This document shows, piece by piece, positions 1-9,166 of a DNA stretch of 55,065 bases. The notes under the pieces are model-generated. The model ran no database searches. It saw only the letters and a list, made by a program, of their open reading frames with translations, and was not told where the DNA came from. This DNA is from JAABRU01 sp050180235. GTDB taxonomy: Bacteria > Desulfobacterota > Desulfobacteria > Desulfobacterales > Desulfococcaceae. Location of the stretch: positions 1-55,065 of the forward strand of contig JBFXEJ010000026.1 of the NCBI GenBank assembly GCA_050180235.1, given 5' to 3'. Within the stretch, counting starts at the first letter, position 1. Every line of letters starts with the position of its first letter. The translations under genes and the position numbers were made by a program.

Positions 1-128
1 CATTAATGATTATACCGTTTTTCGTAGGGTGGGCACGGATTTTTGGGCCCGCCGTTTCAGCAGGACGGCGGGCACAAAAAACCGTGCCCACCCTACAATG
101 ATGGTACATTTTTTCATGGAAATCGCCT
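1..128. repeat. Dispersed palindromic repeat, left end cut by window, carrying a nested insert
   Basis: Bases 1-23 and 97-128 match a second copy at 9297-9353 almost base for base (cattaatgattataccg on the left, aatgatggtacatttttt on the right). In the other copy the two halves are contiguous; here they are separated by a different palindrome at 24-96. The complete copy begins AGGTGATTTC and ends GAAATCGCCT, so the family has inverted termini; the left terminus of this copy lies outside the window. No coding capacity. Confidence 0.8.
24..96. mobile_element. MITE/REP-like palindromic element inserted in another repeat
   Basis: The ends are perfect 15-base inverted repeats (GTAGGGTGGGCACGG at 24-38, complement at 82-96). 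An inner stem (GCCCGCCGT with ACGGCGGGC) makes the whole element a long hairpin. Comparison with the uninterrupted copy at 9297-9353 places the insertion between ...gtttttc and tac/aatgatgg, with no evident target duplication. This resembles REP-type elements moved in trans by IS200/IS605-family transposases, but no transposase is present in the window, so the mechanism is inference. Confidence 0.75.
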
Positions 129-162
129 AAGTAAGTCAGCATAAATTTTCGGATATAAAATT

Positions 163-204
163 TTCAGAAAAATCCGGTTTTTCCGAAAAACCGGATTTTC
201 TGAA
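163..204. repeat. A/T-flanked CCGG hairpin (recurrent terminator-like repeat)
   Basis: A roughly 19-base stem (TTCAGAAAAATCCGG... with ...CCGGATTTTCTGAA) closes on a 3-base ccg loop, with one bulged A. The same hairpin type recurs at 24456, 48977 and 49861, where it follows gene ends. Here it lies upstream of the kinase gene, so it may end a transcript entering from the left. The remaining leader, 205-484, shows no other feature I can support. Confidence 0.55.
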
Positions 205-484
205 TACACAAAAAATTTGTTTTGCCTGCTTATCTGTGGCAAATATTCTTTGCCTCCCGCGAAAAAAACGTGTAAACTGAAAAACCTTTCAGCACTGATA
301 CCGGATAAACCCTGAGGGTTTTTGGGATATGGCTGATATATCAGCCGTCCGGCAGTCAGAGGGAAATTAAGTGCTCTGCCAAATAAATTTTTTAACACAG
401 CAGAACCGGCATCCTGCCGCCCCCGCGATACAGAATATGTGAAAAAACTTATTTGACAGACCATTAAGTCTGGGAGATGAAGAT

Positions 485-3400
485 ATGTTTAAGATAAAAA
501 AACTGTCCGTTCCAATTGTTCTGTCCGCGTTTTTTGTCTTCCTGATTATGGCAGCATCAGGACTGATCGCCTATGTTTCTCTTCAAAGTGAAAAACATGC
601 GGTTGCGGATATGGCAAAGCAGGTGCAGATGCAGATTTTTGCGGGTATCCGGGAAAAACTTGGGGATTATCTGACAATGCCCCATCGGATCAACCGTCTC
701 AATGGCAGCATTGCTGTTCAGGATCCTGCACGTATTCAGAATCTGGAAGGGCTGCGCCCTTTATATATCCGGCAGCTTAACGCTTTTGAGTCTGTCACAA
801 CGGTTGCTGTGGGCATAGAGGAACATGGCAGTTATGTGGGGGTTGGCCGCAGAGAACCCGGTTTTTATTCCAGCGGTCTGATGAGCCGGGACAAAGACAG
901 CACCTACCGTGTTTCCCTGCTTGATGACCATGGCAGAGAGGTTAAACTCCTGAGTGAAACACCCGATTATGATGCACGAACCCGTGACTGGTACAAAACC
1001 GCTGTTGCAGCAGGCAAAGCAGCGTGGAGTCCTGTCTATCTCTGGGCAGGAGGCACTGATATTGGCATTACCGCCGTGCTTCCGGTTTACGACAATTCCG
1101 GAAAACTTATATCCGTGCAGCAGTCCGCACTGACACTGGATTTCATCAGCACTTTCCTTAAAGAGATCAAAAGACTGCGGATAGGGAAATCAGGACATGT
1201 GTTTATCACAGAGCCGGACGGAACTCTGGTGGCTTCCTCATGTGAGGGAAAAGTTATACGCAGGGGAATCAGCAAAATTGAAAGGGTCAAAGCCGTTGAA
1301 AGCAGTGATGAATTTATTCACGCAGCCTTTGAATATCTTGTCTCTCAGTTCGGAAATATGCCAAGCATTCCAGATAATTACCATTCAAATATAAAAATTG
1401 GGGGGCAGAATTTTTTTCTGTCTGTGGCAAAACTCCGTGATCCCCACGGACTGAACTGGATCATGGTGACAGGACAGCATGAATCCGATATTATGTCACA
1501 AATTGACACAGATACCCGTATAAACATTCTGCTGTGCATTGCCATATCTATTTTCGCGATATGTTTTGGCATTATCATTGCCCGCAGACTTGTCTCTGCC
1601 TATGAAAATCTGGAATCTGAAATAGCCAGGCGCAGACTGGCAGAGGAGTCGCTCCGGGAAAGCGAACTTCTGCTCAATGAAACAGGAAAAATAGCAAAAA
1701 TGGGCGGATGGGAACTTGAGCCGGGTAAAATGGAAGTACGCTGGACAGAGGAAATTTACCGCATACATGAACTTCCTCCGGATTATAAACCGCTGTTGCA
1801 GGAGGCATTAAATTTTTACCATCCTGAGTCCAGAGAACATCTGATCACAGCGATTCAGCGCGCAACTGACTTTGGTGAACCCTTTGATCTGGAACTCCGT
1901 TTCCTCACAGCAAAAGGAAAAGAATTATGGACGCGCGTCATCTGCAGACCCCATATTGTGGATGGCGTGACGGTAAAACTGACAGGGATTTTTCAGGACA
2001 TCACCGACCAGAGGAGCGCTGATAAAAATATTCAAAGGCAGGCACGGCTGCTGGACTTAATTTTTGCACACTCCCTGGACAGTATAGTCCTTCTTGACTC
2101 TGAATATAATTTTATCCGGGTCAGTGAAACCTATGCAAAAGCCTGTCATCGCGATTCATCCGAATTTCCCGGGCGCAACCATTTTGAATTATATCCATCG
2201 GATTTGAAGGAAGAATTTGATGCGGCTGCCAAAGAGAAAAAAATCTGGCAGAGATTTGCCCGGTCATTTGAATTTCCTGATCATCCGGAATGGGGAAAAA
2301 CATACTGGGATCTGGGATTAGTTCCCATATTGGATTATGAAGGCAAAACCGAGATGTTCCTTTTCACCTTAAAGGATATTACAGAACGCAGGCGGATGGA
2401 AGATGCCCTCCGCGAATCAAATGAATATCTGGAAAGTCTTTTCAACTATGCCAATGCTCCAATCATTGTATGGGACAGTTCCCTGCTTATAACCCGTTTC
2501 AACCGCGCTTTTGAAAAACTGGGCGGCTATGATGCTGATGAAGTTATATACAAAAAAATTGATATGTTATTCCCAAAAGACAAAACAGAGTCCTACCTTG
2601 GGCATATCAGAAAGACAGCTCGCGGCGAAAAATGGGAATCAGTTGAAATAGAAATTCTCAGAAAAGACAATGAAATCAGAACCGTTCTCTGGAATTCCGC
2701 GAATATTTTTGACAAAGACGGTAAAAATGTTATTGCAACAATTGCACAGGGACATGACATCACTGAGCGCAAACTCGCAGAGGATGCACTTCGGGAGAGC
2801 GAATCATCACTTCGGATGCTTTTGGAAAAAAACCGGCGTCATACCAATGAAATGGAAGCTCTTCTGGAGGCTTCAAAAACGGTTCTGAAATATCAGGATT
2901 TCAGTGAGGCCTCAAAAAAAATTTTTTATGCCTGTGCCAAAGCAATCGGAGCCACTTCAGGTTATGTGGCCATGATTTCCGAAGACAGAACCGAAAACAA
3001 TATTGTGTTTCTGGAACCCGGAGATACTTCCTGCACAGTTGATCCAAGCCTGCCTATGCCCATACGCGGTCTCAGAGCTGAGGCATACAAATCGGGAAAA
3101 ACAGTTTTTGACAATGATTTCAAAAACAGCCACTGGATGAAATATATGCCGGAAGGTCATTCAGATTTGGACAATGTCATGTTTGCACCTCTGAATCTTG
3201 AGGGAAAAACCGTGGGAATTATCGGACTTGCCAATAAACCGGGCGGATTTGCAGAAGACAGTATCAGTCTGGCCTCAGCATTCGGAGAATTTGCTTCCAT
3301 TGCACTGAACAATTCAATCAATATGGAAAAGCTGAACAAAGCCAGAGAAGACGCTGAGTCCGCGACCCGTGCCAAAAGCGAATTTCTTGCAGGCATGAGC

Positions 3401-4885
3401 CATGAAATCCGCACACCCATGAATGTCATTGTGAACATGTCAGCACTTCTGCTGGAAACCCCGCTGAATTCCGAACAGGGCAGTTACGCCCGGATGCTCA
3501 GGGCATCTTCTGACATACTGCTTTCCCTGATCAGTGACATTCTTGATTTTTCCAAAATTGAGGCCGGAAAACTGGATTTGGAAAACCTTGAGTTCAACCT
3601 TGTGGAAGTTGTCGAAGAAGTGCTGCGGATACTCGGTCTCAAAGCCGATGAAAAAGGACTTTGGCTGAAGCACCGGATTGAAAATGATGTTCACATTTAT
3701 CTGATCGGAGACCCGGCACGGCTGCGCCAGATACTGATCAATCTGGTGAACAATGCTGTCAAATTCACGCACAAAGGCGAAGTGAAGATTTCCGTAAGCA
3801 CAGAAAAAGAGAGCAAAACACATACTGTACTGCGTTTTGCGGTTTCCGACACAGGCATCGGCATTCCCAAAGATCGCATTGAACGCCTGTTCCAGCCCTT
3901 TTCCCAGGCTGATTCCTCAACCACGCGCAGATTCGGCGGAACCGGACTGGGTCTGTCCATTTCAAAAAAACTCGCTGAAATGATGGGTGGGGAAATCGGG
4001 GTTGAAAGTGAATACGGCGTTGGCAGCAGATTCTGGTTTACAGCGGTTTTTGAAAAACGGGAAAAAGGCATAAAAGATCAGAAGCATAAAAAATTGCGAA
4101 CCTGTGTTTCTGAAAAGATTTTACTGCCTTCGGATACCCGCATTCTGCTCGCGGAGGACAATCTGTTCAACCAGCAGGTGGCTTTGGCTGTTCTGAGAAA
4201 GTTCGGTCTTCGCGCTGATATTGCAAACAACGGAAAAGAGGCTGTTGAAATTCTTGAAAAAAAGCCTTATAATCTTGTGCTGATGGATATAGAAATGCCT
4301 GAAATGGACGGTCTGGAGGCCGTGAAAATTATCCGGAATTCCTCTTCTGAAAACCGGAATGTGCCGGTTATTGCCATGACCGCTCATGCCATGAAGGGAA
4401 CCCGCGAGCGCTGTATGGAAACCGGAATGAATGATTATATCTCCAAACCGGTCAATCCGGATGAACTTTTTGCTGCCATCATGCGTAATATCTGTATTTC
4501 ATCCGGTCCGGTCAGGATTTCTGCACATCCGGTACGGACAAAAGAGGAGGATATCCGATCCGTATTTGACCGTCATGATCTGCTAAGTCGGATGGGCGGG
4601 GATGAAAATATCGTGAAAATTCTTCTGGAAGATTTTAACCGGTATTTTTCCGGGGAACTTGAAAAACTGAAAATTTCAGTACAGGAAAACAGTGCTGAAA
4701 ATATCAGATTTCATGCCCATACCCTCAAAGGCATGGCTGCCAATGCATCCGCTGCCAGACTCCGGGATGCGGCCTGTGAAATTGAAACAGCCGCAAAACA
4801 GGGACATACCGATTCGGCACATTCTCTGACGGAAAAACTGGAACAGGAATTTGAAAAATTTTTAGGGGTTCTTGGACTGAAATAA
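485..4885 (+). CDS. Hybrid sensor histidine kinase (dCache-PAS-PAS-PAS-GAF-HisKA-HATPase-REC-Hpt)
   Basis: A 1466-residue membrane kinase that can run a complete phosphorelay within one chain. A transmembrane helix at about 12-32 and another at about 347-367 bracket a periplasmic dCache-like sensor domain. Three PAS domains follow (about 395-765), each ending in a PAC-like DIT(D/E)xR segment, then a GAF domain (about 800-955). The H-box GMSHEIRTPMN places the phosphorylated His at 973. ATP-binding motifs (NLVNNAVKFT, DTGIGI, GGTGLGLSIS) follow, then a receiver with Asp 1268 (LVLMDIEMPEMDG) and a C-terminal Hpt domain with HTLKG, His 1412. ATG is preceded by GGGAGA. No separate response regulator with an output domain is adjacent, so the target is unknown. 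The ligand is also unknown. Confidence 0.95.
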   Translation: MFKIKKLSVPIVLSAFFVFLIMAASGLIAYVSLQSEKHAVADMAKQVQMQIFAGIREKLGDYLTMPHRINRLNGSIAVQDPARIQNLEGLRPLYIRQLNAFESVTTVAVGIEEHGSYVGVGRREPGFYSSGLMSRDKDSTYRVSLLDDHGREVKLLSETPDYDARTRDWYKTAVAAGKAAWSPVYLWAGGTDIGITAVLPVYDNSGKLISVQQSALTLDFISTFLKEIKRLRIGKSGHVFITEPDGTLVASSCEGKVIRRGISKIERVKAVESSDEFIHAAFEYLVSQFGNMPSIPDNYHSNIKIGGQNFFLSVAKLRDPHGLNWIMVTGQHESDIMSQIDTDTRINILLCIAISIFAICFGIIIARRLVSAYENLESEIARRRLAEESLRESELLLNETGKIAKMGGWELEPGKMEVRWTEEIYRIHELPPDYKPLLQEALNFYHPESREHLITAIQRATDFGEPFDLELRFLTAKGKELWTRVICRPHIVDGVTVKLTGIFQDITDQRSADKNIQRQARLLDLIFAHSLDSIVLLDSEYNFIRVSETYAKACHRDSSEFPGRNHFELYPSDLKEEFDAAAKEKKIWQRFARSFEFPDHPEWGKTYWDLGLVPILDYEGKTEMFLFTLKDITERRRMEDALRESNEYLESLFNYANAPIIVWDSSLLITRFNRAFEKLGGYDADEVIYKKIDMLFPKDKTESYLGHIRKTARGEKWESVEIEILRKDNEIRTVLWNSANIFDKDGKNVIATIAQGHDITERKLAEDALRESESSLRMLLEKNRRHTNEMEALLEASKTVLKYQDFSEASKKIFYACAKAIGATSGYVAMISEDRTENNIVFLEPGDTSCTVDPSLPMPIRGLRAEAYKSGKTVFDNDFKNSHWMKYMPEGHSDLDNVMFAPLNLEGKTVGIIGLANKPGGFAEDSISLASAFGEFASIALNNSINMEKLNKAREDAESATRAKSEFLAGMSHEIRTPMNVIVNMSALLLETPLNSEQGSYARMLRASSDILLSLISDILDFSKIEAGKLDLENLEFNLVEVVEEVLRILGLKADEKGLWLKHRIENDVHIYLIGDPARLRQILINLVNNAVKFTHKGEVKISVSTEKESKTHTVLRFAVSDTGIGIPKDRIERLFQPFSQADSSTTRRFGGTGLGLSISKKLAEMMGGEIGVESEYGVGSRFWFTAVFEKREKGIKDQKHKKLRTCVSEKILLPSDTRILLAEDNLFNQQVALAVLRKFGLRADIANNGKEAVEILEKKPYNLVLMDIEMPEMDGLEAVKIIRNSSSENRNVPVIAMTAHAMKGTRERCMETGMNDYISKPVNPDELFAAIMRNICISSGPVRISAHPVRTKEEDIRSVFDRHDLLSRMGGDENIVKILLEDFNRYFSGELEKLKISVQENSAENIRFHAHTLKGMAANASAARLRDAACEIETAAKQGHTDSAHSLTEKLEQEFEKFLGVLGLK

Positions 4886-5046
4886 GCAACTGACAAATGA
4901 GTGACATGCACTCCGGCCCTGTTTCCTTGAGGAACTGGAGAATAAAGGATGTGTGATTTTCGGCCCATCCGGCATGAAGACGCCCGCTGTCTGAAACTCT
5001 GATGTTATGTATTACTTTTAAAAATAAGTTTGTCACCGTATCCGCC

Positions 5047-5103
5047 GTCATTTCGCAGAAAGCCGGAATCCGGTAATTCCATACCGGCTTTTTTCAGTAT
5101 GAC
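5047..5103. repeat. Imperfect inverted repeat of the GTCAT...GCCGG family
   Basis: Arms of about 20 bases (5047-5066 and 5084-5103) share GTCAT and GAAA(A)AGCCGG and face each other across a short loop. A related palindrome, with CCGGAGAAAGCCGG, occurs at 46583-46652. It lies just upstream of the metal-binding protein gene and contains in-frame ATG/TTG-type codons that would falsely lengthen that gene. Confidence 0.6.
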
Positions 5104-5140
5104 AGTAATGCGCAGGGTGCGTGAAAAGGAGAAAAATATC

Positions 5141-6073
5141 ATGAAATCCTGTTTTTCACTGGCAATCATTGTGCTGATCTGTGCATTTTCTGCCGCCCCG
5201 GCATCAGCAGAGGAACAGCATACAAAAAAAACAGTGATTGTCTGCTCCACCACACAGATTGCGGACTTTGCCCGTCAGGTGGCCGGAGACCGCTGCGGGG
5301 TGAAATCCATTCTTGCTCCCGGAGCCGATCCCCACACCTATATGCCCACACCAAAGGATGTGCAGGCTGTTTTGTCAGCCGATCTGACCATGCAGAACGG
5401 TCTTCATCTGGAAGGAAAGAACTGGATGGCCACTTTGGCAGCGGATGCCGGAAAACCGCTGATCACCTGCACGGAAGGGATAAATTCCATTGAATTTGAA
5501 AATTCAGGGGAAAAAATCGCTGATCCCCATGCCTGGTTTTCTCCACGGAATGCAGCCGTGTATGTAAACAATATCCTGAAAGCTCTGACTGCGGCCGATC
5601 CTTCCGGCAGAATGCAGTATGAGGCCAGGGCAAAACTTTTTCTCCAGCATCTGCGTGTGCTTGACGCGTGGATACGGGAGCAGGTCAGCCGCATTCCCCC
5701 GGACCGCCGCGTACTGGTGACAAGCCATGATGCGTTCAATTATTTCTGCAGGGAATACCGTTTCAACAGGGACCATGATTATCTCAGTCTTGCACCTGTG
5801 GGATGGTCAACCGGCAGCGAAGTGGGTGCCGGCATGACTCCGGAACGGCGGAAAACAGTGACAGATTCCATCCTCAGTTACAAAGCCCCTGCCGTATTTG
5901 TGGAAACCAGCGTCAATCCCAAACTGATACGGGAGATTGCACAGGATGCGGGCATCCGGGTGGGAGGGCAGTTGTATTCCGATTCCATGGGGGAAAGAGG
6001 CAGCGCGGGCGAGACCTATATCGGAATGATGCGGGAAAACACCCTGACCATTTTGGAATCCCTGTCAGAATGA
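5141..6073 (+). CDS. Periplasmic metal-binding protein of an ABC transporter (ZnuA/TroA family)
   Basis: A 310-residue cluster A-I solute-binding protein for Zn2+, Mn2+ or Fe2+. The first 23 residues are a Sec signal (MKSCFSLAIIVLICAF, then ASA-EE cleavage). The usual metal ligands can be placed at His65 (GADPHTY), His130 (DPHAWFSP), His196 (TSHDAFNY) and Asp281 (YSDSMG). No His-rich loop follows the first ligand, which fits TroA/MntC-like binders as well as some zinc proteins, so the metal is undecided. The start is set by AAAGGAGAAAA upstream of 5141; an upstream in-frame extension would run through a palindromic repeat and is rejected. No ATPase or permease gene is adjacent, so its transporter partners must be encoded elsewhere. 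Confidence 0.9.
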   Translation: MKSCFSLAIIVLICAFSAAPASAEEQHTKKTVIVCSTTQIADFARQVAGDRCGVKSILAPGADPHTYMPTPKDVQAVLSADLTMQNGLHLEGKNWMATLAADAGKPLITCTEGINSIEFENSGEKIADPHAWFSPRNAAVYVNNILKALTAADPSGRMQYEARAKLFLQHLRVLDAWIREQVSRIPPDRRVLVTSHDAFNYFCREYRFNRDHDYLSLAPVGWSTGSEVGAGMTPERRKTVTDSILSYKAPAVFVETSVNPKLIREIAQDAGIRVGGQLYSDSMGERGSAGETYIGMMRENTLTILESLSE

Positions 6074-6247
6074 TTTTAAAATTTTCCCCTGAATTTAAGG
6101 CATTGTGTGCCATTATCCGGAAACTGGAGTGTCAAACGGAAAGTTTGGGTAGCAGGACTTTTTATACTGATTTTTTTGATTTGTAAATCAGAATGTTATT
6201 AAAAGACAGCATGAACTCATGCGGACCCACTGCCGAAAAACGCACCG

Positions 6248-6898
6248 CTATAAATCCGAAGCCCCGTCAATGTCAATAATCTGGCCGTGAAGGTAGTTTT
6301 TTGTTTTGTATTTGGTGATCTTCATGAGTTTCTGGGTGATTTTTCCCATTTTGTCAATCTGATCCCTGATTTTGGCAATCTTATCGTATAAGGGATCTCC
6401 GGGTTTCACTTCCATCAGTAAAAGTTCCGAATATCCCAGAATGCTCTGCAGAGGCTGATTGATTTCATGGCAGACGGTTCCGGCCATTTCCAGAACGCCC
6501 TGGAGCTTGCGCTGCCTCGTCAGTTCAATATGGGTGTTCACCCTTGTCAGGAGTTCTAGGGAATTAAAGGGTTTTACCACATAATCGACCGCACCGGATT
6601 CAAATCCCCTGATCACATCTTCGGTTTCTGTCCTGGCCGTAAGAAAAATGATGGGAATGTCTTTGGTGATCTGCATATTTTTCAGTTTTCTGCAGGTCTC
6701 AAATCCGTCCATTTCAGGCATCATAATATCCAGAAGAATCAGATCCGGAACGATTTTCTGCACAGCTTTAAGTGCCTGAATACCGGTCTGGGCAACAACA
6801 ATCTGATAACCGGCCTGCTTTAAAACGGTTCCCAGAACCTGGAGATTTTTCGGATTGTCATCCACAATCAAAACACATGCTTCCAATTTTTCTGCCAT
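6248..6898 (-). CDS. Response regulator receiver with a lone HisKA dimerisation domain, no ATPase domain
   Basis: 216 residues. Residues 8-125 are a CheY-like receiver: acidic DD at 13-14, phosphoacceptor Asp57 in LILLDIMMPEMDG, Thr87 and Lys109 (VVKPFNS). Residues about 128-200 look like a HisKA helix pair with H-box TVCHEINQPLQSILGYSEL, His144, but the chain ends without N, G1 or G2 boxes, so it cannot phosphorylate itself. It may act as a phosphotransfer adaptor, or dimerise with a separate kinase. It stands alone between two non-related genes. The start ATG is preceded by AAAGGAAAG on the minus strand. Confidence 0.85.
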   Translation of the reverse strand: MAEKLEACVLIVDDNPKNLQVLGTVLKQAGYQIVVAQTGIQALKAVQKIVPDLILLDIMMPEMDGFETCRKLKNMQITKDIPIIFLTARTETEDVIRGFESGAVDYVVKPFNSLELLTRVNTHIELTRQRKLQGVLEMAGTVCHEINQPLQSILGYSELLLMEVKPGDPLYDKIAKIRDQIDKMGKITQKLMKITKYKTKNYLHGQIIDIDGASDL

Positions 6899-7335
6899 GC
6901 ATCTTTCCTTTTGCTGTTATGATCAGCGGAGCAGACAGTTTCCTGATTCGCTGATGCCTGGTAAATAAGCTGCTGTTCATTCCCACAGAACTGCATATTT
7001 TTCAGACAGTTAAAATGTCACAGATTCCCGGTTTCGGGGAAATGGCACCCGGCAGTTTCCATGCTTTGCATCCTCTTTCCGGAATCCCGGTCTTTTATTT
7101 TCGTTCAGACTGTGCTATGGCGTCAAGAGAAATTTGTCAATGCTCACCGTTTTTGCCGGTATGGAACTTATTTTTACCTATCCCCTTATGAAAATATGCA
7201 GTATAACATTTTGAAATTTATGATAAATTATGCCATGGCGCACCGGCTGCCGTACTGCATAGGGCATCTTTGTCCGGGTTCAGCAAAGAATGGGGAAAAA
7301 ATACATCTCTTACAATTGTTCAAAAGGAGGGTATA
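6899..7335. other. Intergenic region upstream of mazG
   Basis: About 437 bases. Short reading frames here lack ribosome binding sites and any recognisable protein pattern. I see no tRNA, strong terminator or convincing promoter hexamer pair. The region separates a minus-strand gene from a plus-strand gene, so both promoters probably lie in it. Confidence 0.4.
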
Positions 7336-7692
7336 ATGAATGAAATAACGCTCAGGCAGTATCAGAAAACAGTGGATGAATGGATTCAGACAGTGGGAGT
7401 CCGGTATTTTTCCGAGCTGAGCAATCTGGCCCAGCTTATGGAGGAAGTGGGTGAACTGGCCCGGATCATGTCAAGGACTTACGGGGAGCAGAGTTTCAAA
7501 CCCTCAGACAAAGGCTCTGATCTTGCAGATGAAATCGCGGATGTGCTCTTTGTGCTGACCTGCATCGCAAATCAGACCGGGGTTGATCTCACGGACGCAA
7601 TTGAAAAAAATCTGGAAAAAAAGACGCAGAGGGATGGGGAACGTCACCGGAACAATCCCAAACTCGGAAATTTTGATTTTTACATGGCATAA
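7336..7692 (+). CDS. MazG-type nucleotide pyrophosphohydrolase
   Basis: 118 residues, the size of single-domain MazG/dUTPase-like proteins that hydrolyse NTPs or dNTPs to the monophosphate and pyrophosphate. The divalent-metal motif is visible as EEVGEL (residues 34-39) and, about 30 residues later, DEIADVLF. ATG at 7336 follows an excellent AAAAGGAGGG; a longer in-frame version starting at 7270 has no such site. The gene is 15 bases from the ACT-domain gene and probably co-transcribed. Substrate preference cannot be read from the sequence. Confidence 0.88.
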   Translation: MNEITLRQYQKTVDEWIQTVGVRYFSELSNLAQLMEEVGELARIMSRTYGEQSFKPSDKGSDLADEIADVLFVLTCIANQTGVDLTDAIEKNLEKKTQRDGERHRNNPKLGNFDFYMA

Positions 7693-7707
7693 AACAGGGA
7701 GGACATT

Positions 7708-8133
7708 ATGAAACTGGAACAGATATCCATTTTTCTGGAAAACCGCTCCGGCAGACTTGCGAACATCCTGACCACACTCGGAGAGGCCGGCGTCAATATC
7801 CGGGCCATGTCCCTGGCCGACACATCGGATTTCGGCATTCTCAGACTGATTGTCAGTGATATGGAAAAAGCCCGGCAGGTGCTGACGGACAAACGTTTTA
7901 CGGTACGCATCTCCGAAGTCATGGCAGTGGAAGTGAAAGACAGTCCCGGAGAACTGGCAAAAATCCTCTGCCATCTGGAAAAAGCCGGGATCAATATCGA
8001 ATACATGTATTCCTTTCTGCAGACGGCCAAAGACTCGGCCATTATCATCTTCCGTTTTGATGATGCGGAAAAGGCTGTAAAAACACTGAGGGAAAACGGG
8101 ACTGAGATGATCGGAAACGGAAAAATGTGGTGA
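7708..8133 (+). CDS. Tandem ACT-domain amino-acid-binding protein
   Basis: 141 residues made almost entirely of two ACT domains. The first starts at residue 4 (ISIFLENRSGRLANILTTL), the second near residue 72 (VEVKDSPGELAKILCHLEKA). The repeated Gly-Arg-Leu/Gly-Glu-Leu turns are the usual ligand-binding positions. There is no catalytic domain, so it is likely a small-molecule sensor or regulatory subunit. In anaerobic Deltaproteobacteria such proteins commonly sit near aryl-CoA ligases or indolepyruvate oxidoreductases, but neither is adjacent here. GGGAGG precedes the ATG; the spacing of 15 bases after mazG suggests one operon. Confidence 0.85.
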   Translation: MKLEQISIFLENRSGRLANILTTLGEAGVNIRAMSLADTSDFGILRLIVSDMEKARQVLTDKRFTVRISEVMAVEVKDSPGELAKILCHLEKAGINIEYMYSFLQTAKDSAIIIFRFDDAEKAVKTLRENGTEMIGNGKMW

Positions 8134-8310
8134 TCTGGCACAGGCACCTGGCATTTCTGCCATAGGACAAAAAAGAGAGACGGATTGACATCATTGCAGA
8201 TTTATGTTTTTATTTGTTTTTGCACAGGCACAGCAGAGAATCTGTACGTGCCGTATATGACAGAGGGAGGTTTTTTTATGTAAACGAAGTATAATGAAAG
8301 GAAGGGCATT

Positions 8311-9090
8311 ATGAAATCTTTGGTGAAAATGTGGATGATTATTGTAAGCGTTGTAAGCGTTTTTTTCTGCAACGCAGGTTTGGCTGAAGAAACTGTCCGT
8401 CTGACAAACGGGGAATGGCCACCTTATTTTTCCGAAAATCTGAAACATTACGGCATCGGTTCCCGTATTGTGACAGAAGCCTTTGCCCTGGAAGGAATCC
8501 GGGTGGAATACGGTTTCTTTCCCTGGAAACGGGGTTTATGGATGGCGCAGAAAGGAGAGTGGGACGGGGCTGTGGGATGGGAAACAAATGCCGGGCGGGA
8601 AAAGGATTTTTATGTCAGCAAAGAGGTATGGTCTGCTCCCTGGGTGTTTTTTCATCTGAAAACATACCCGTTTGACTGGAAAACCTTTGATGATCTGAAA
8701 AATATCCGCATTGGGGGAACCCTGGAATACATGTACACGCAGGAGTTTCTGGATGCGGAGCGTGGGGGAAAGATATTTGTGGAGCGTGTTTCAGAGGATA
8801 ATCTGAATATAAAAAAACTCCTGAACAGACGAATTGATATTTTCCCACAGTTGCTTGATATCGGATATTTCCAGTTGCAGCAGACTGCGCCCGAATCCCT
8901 GAATCTGCTTACACACCATCCCAAATCTTTCGGAAACCATACGGAGCAGCTTTTTCTGACAAAGAAAAAGGATCGCAGCAAAGAGCTGACAGAGATCTTC
9001 AACCGGGGCCTGCAGCGCCTGAAAGACAGCGGAAAATATGATCAGTATTTTGAGGAATCCCGAAAAGGGGAATACAAAAAAAAGGAATGA
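8311..9090 (+). CDS. Periplasmic solute-binding protein, SBP_bac_3 family
   Basis: 259 residues with a signal peptide (hydrophobic core MWMIIVSVVSVFF, cleavage near GLAEE). The mature part has the family-3 layout: TNGEWPPYF near the start, then FPWKRGLWMAQKGEWDGAVGW and a C-terminal FNRGLQRLKDSGKYDQYFEE. Variants with WxPY and FPWKR are often not linked to ABC transporters and may serve as sensors or lone binders. No permease or ATPase is adjacent, in keeping with this. ATG follows GAAAGGAAGG. Ligand unknown. Confidence 0.85.
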   Translation: MKSLVKMWMIIVSVVSVFFCNAGLAEETVRLTNGEWPPYFSENLKHYGIGSRIVTEAFALEGIRVEYGFFPWKRGLWMAQKGEWDGAVGWETNAGREKDFYVSKEVWSAPWVFFHLKTYPFDWKTFDDLKNIRIGGTLEYMYTQEFLDAERGGKIFVERVSEDNLNIKKLLNRRIDIFPQLLDIGYFQLQQTAPESLNLLTHHPKSFGNHTEQLFLTKKKDRSKELTEIFNRGLQRLKDSGKYDQYFEESRKGEYKKKE

Positions 9091-9166
9091 AAGAAAAAAC
9101 TGTGAAAAAGAATCTGTCCATGTGCCAAGTCTGCTGCGGAACAGCAAAACCCCTGTTTCCGCAGCA

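Noticed and set aside
5030..5140. Upstream start for the metal-binding protein
   Set aside because: The extension crosses a palindromic repeat and would bury the signal peptide; the ATG at 5141 has a good ribosome site.
7061..7335. 91-codon frame before mazG
   Set aside because: No ribosome site, no protein-like pattern, and it overlaps the mazG ribosome site.
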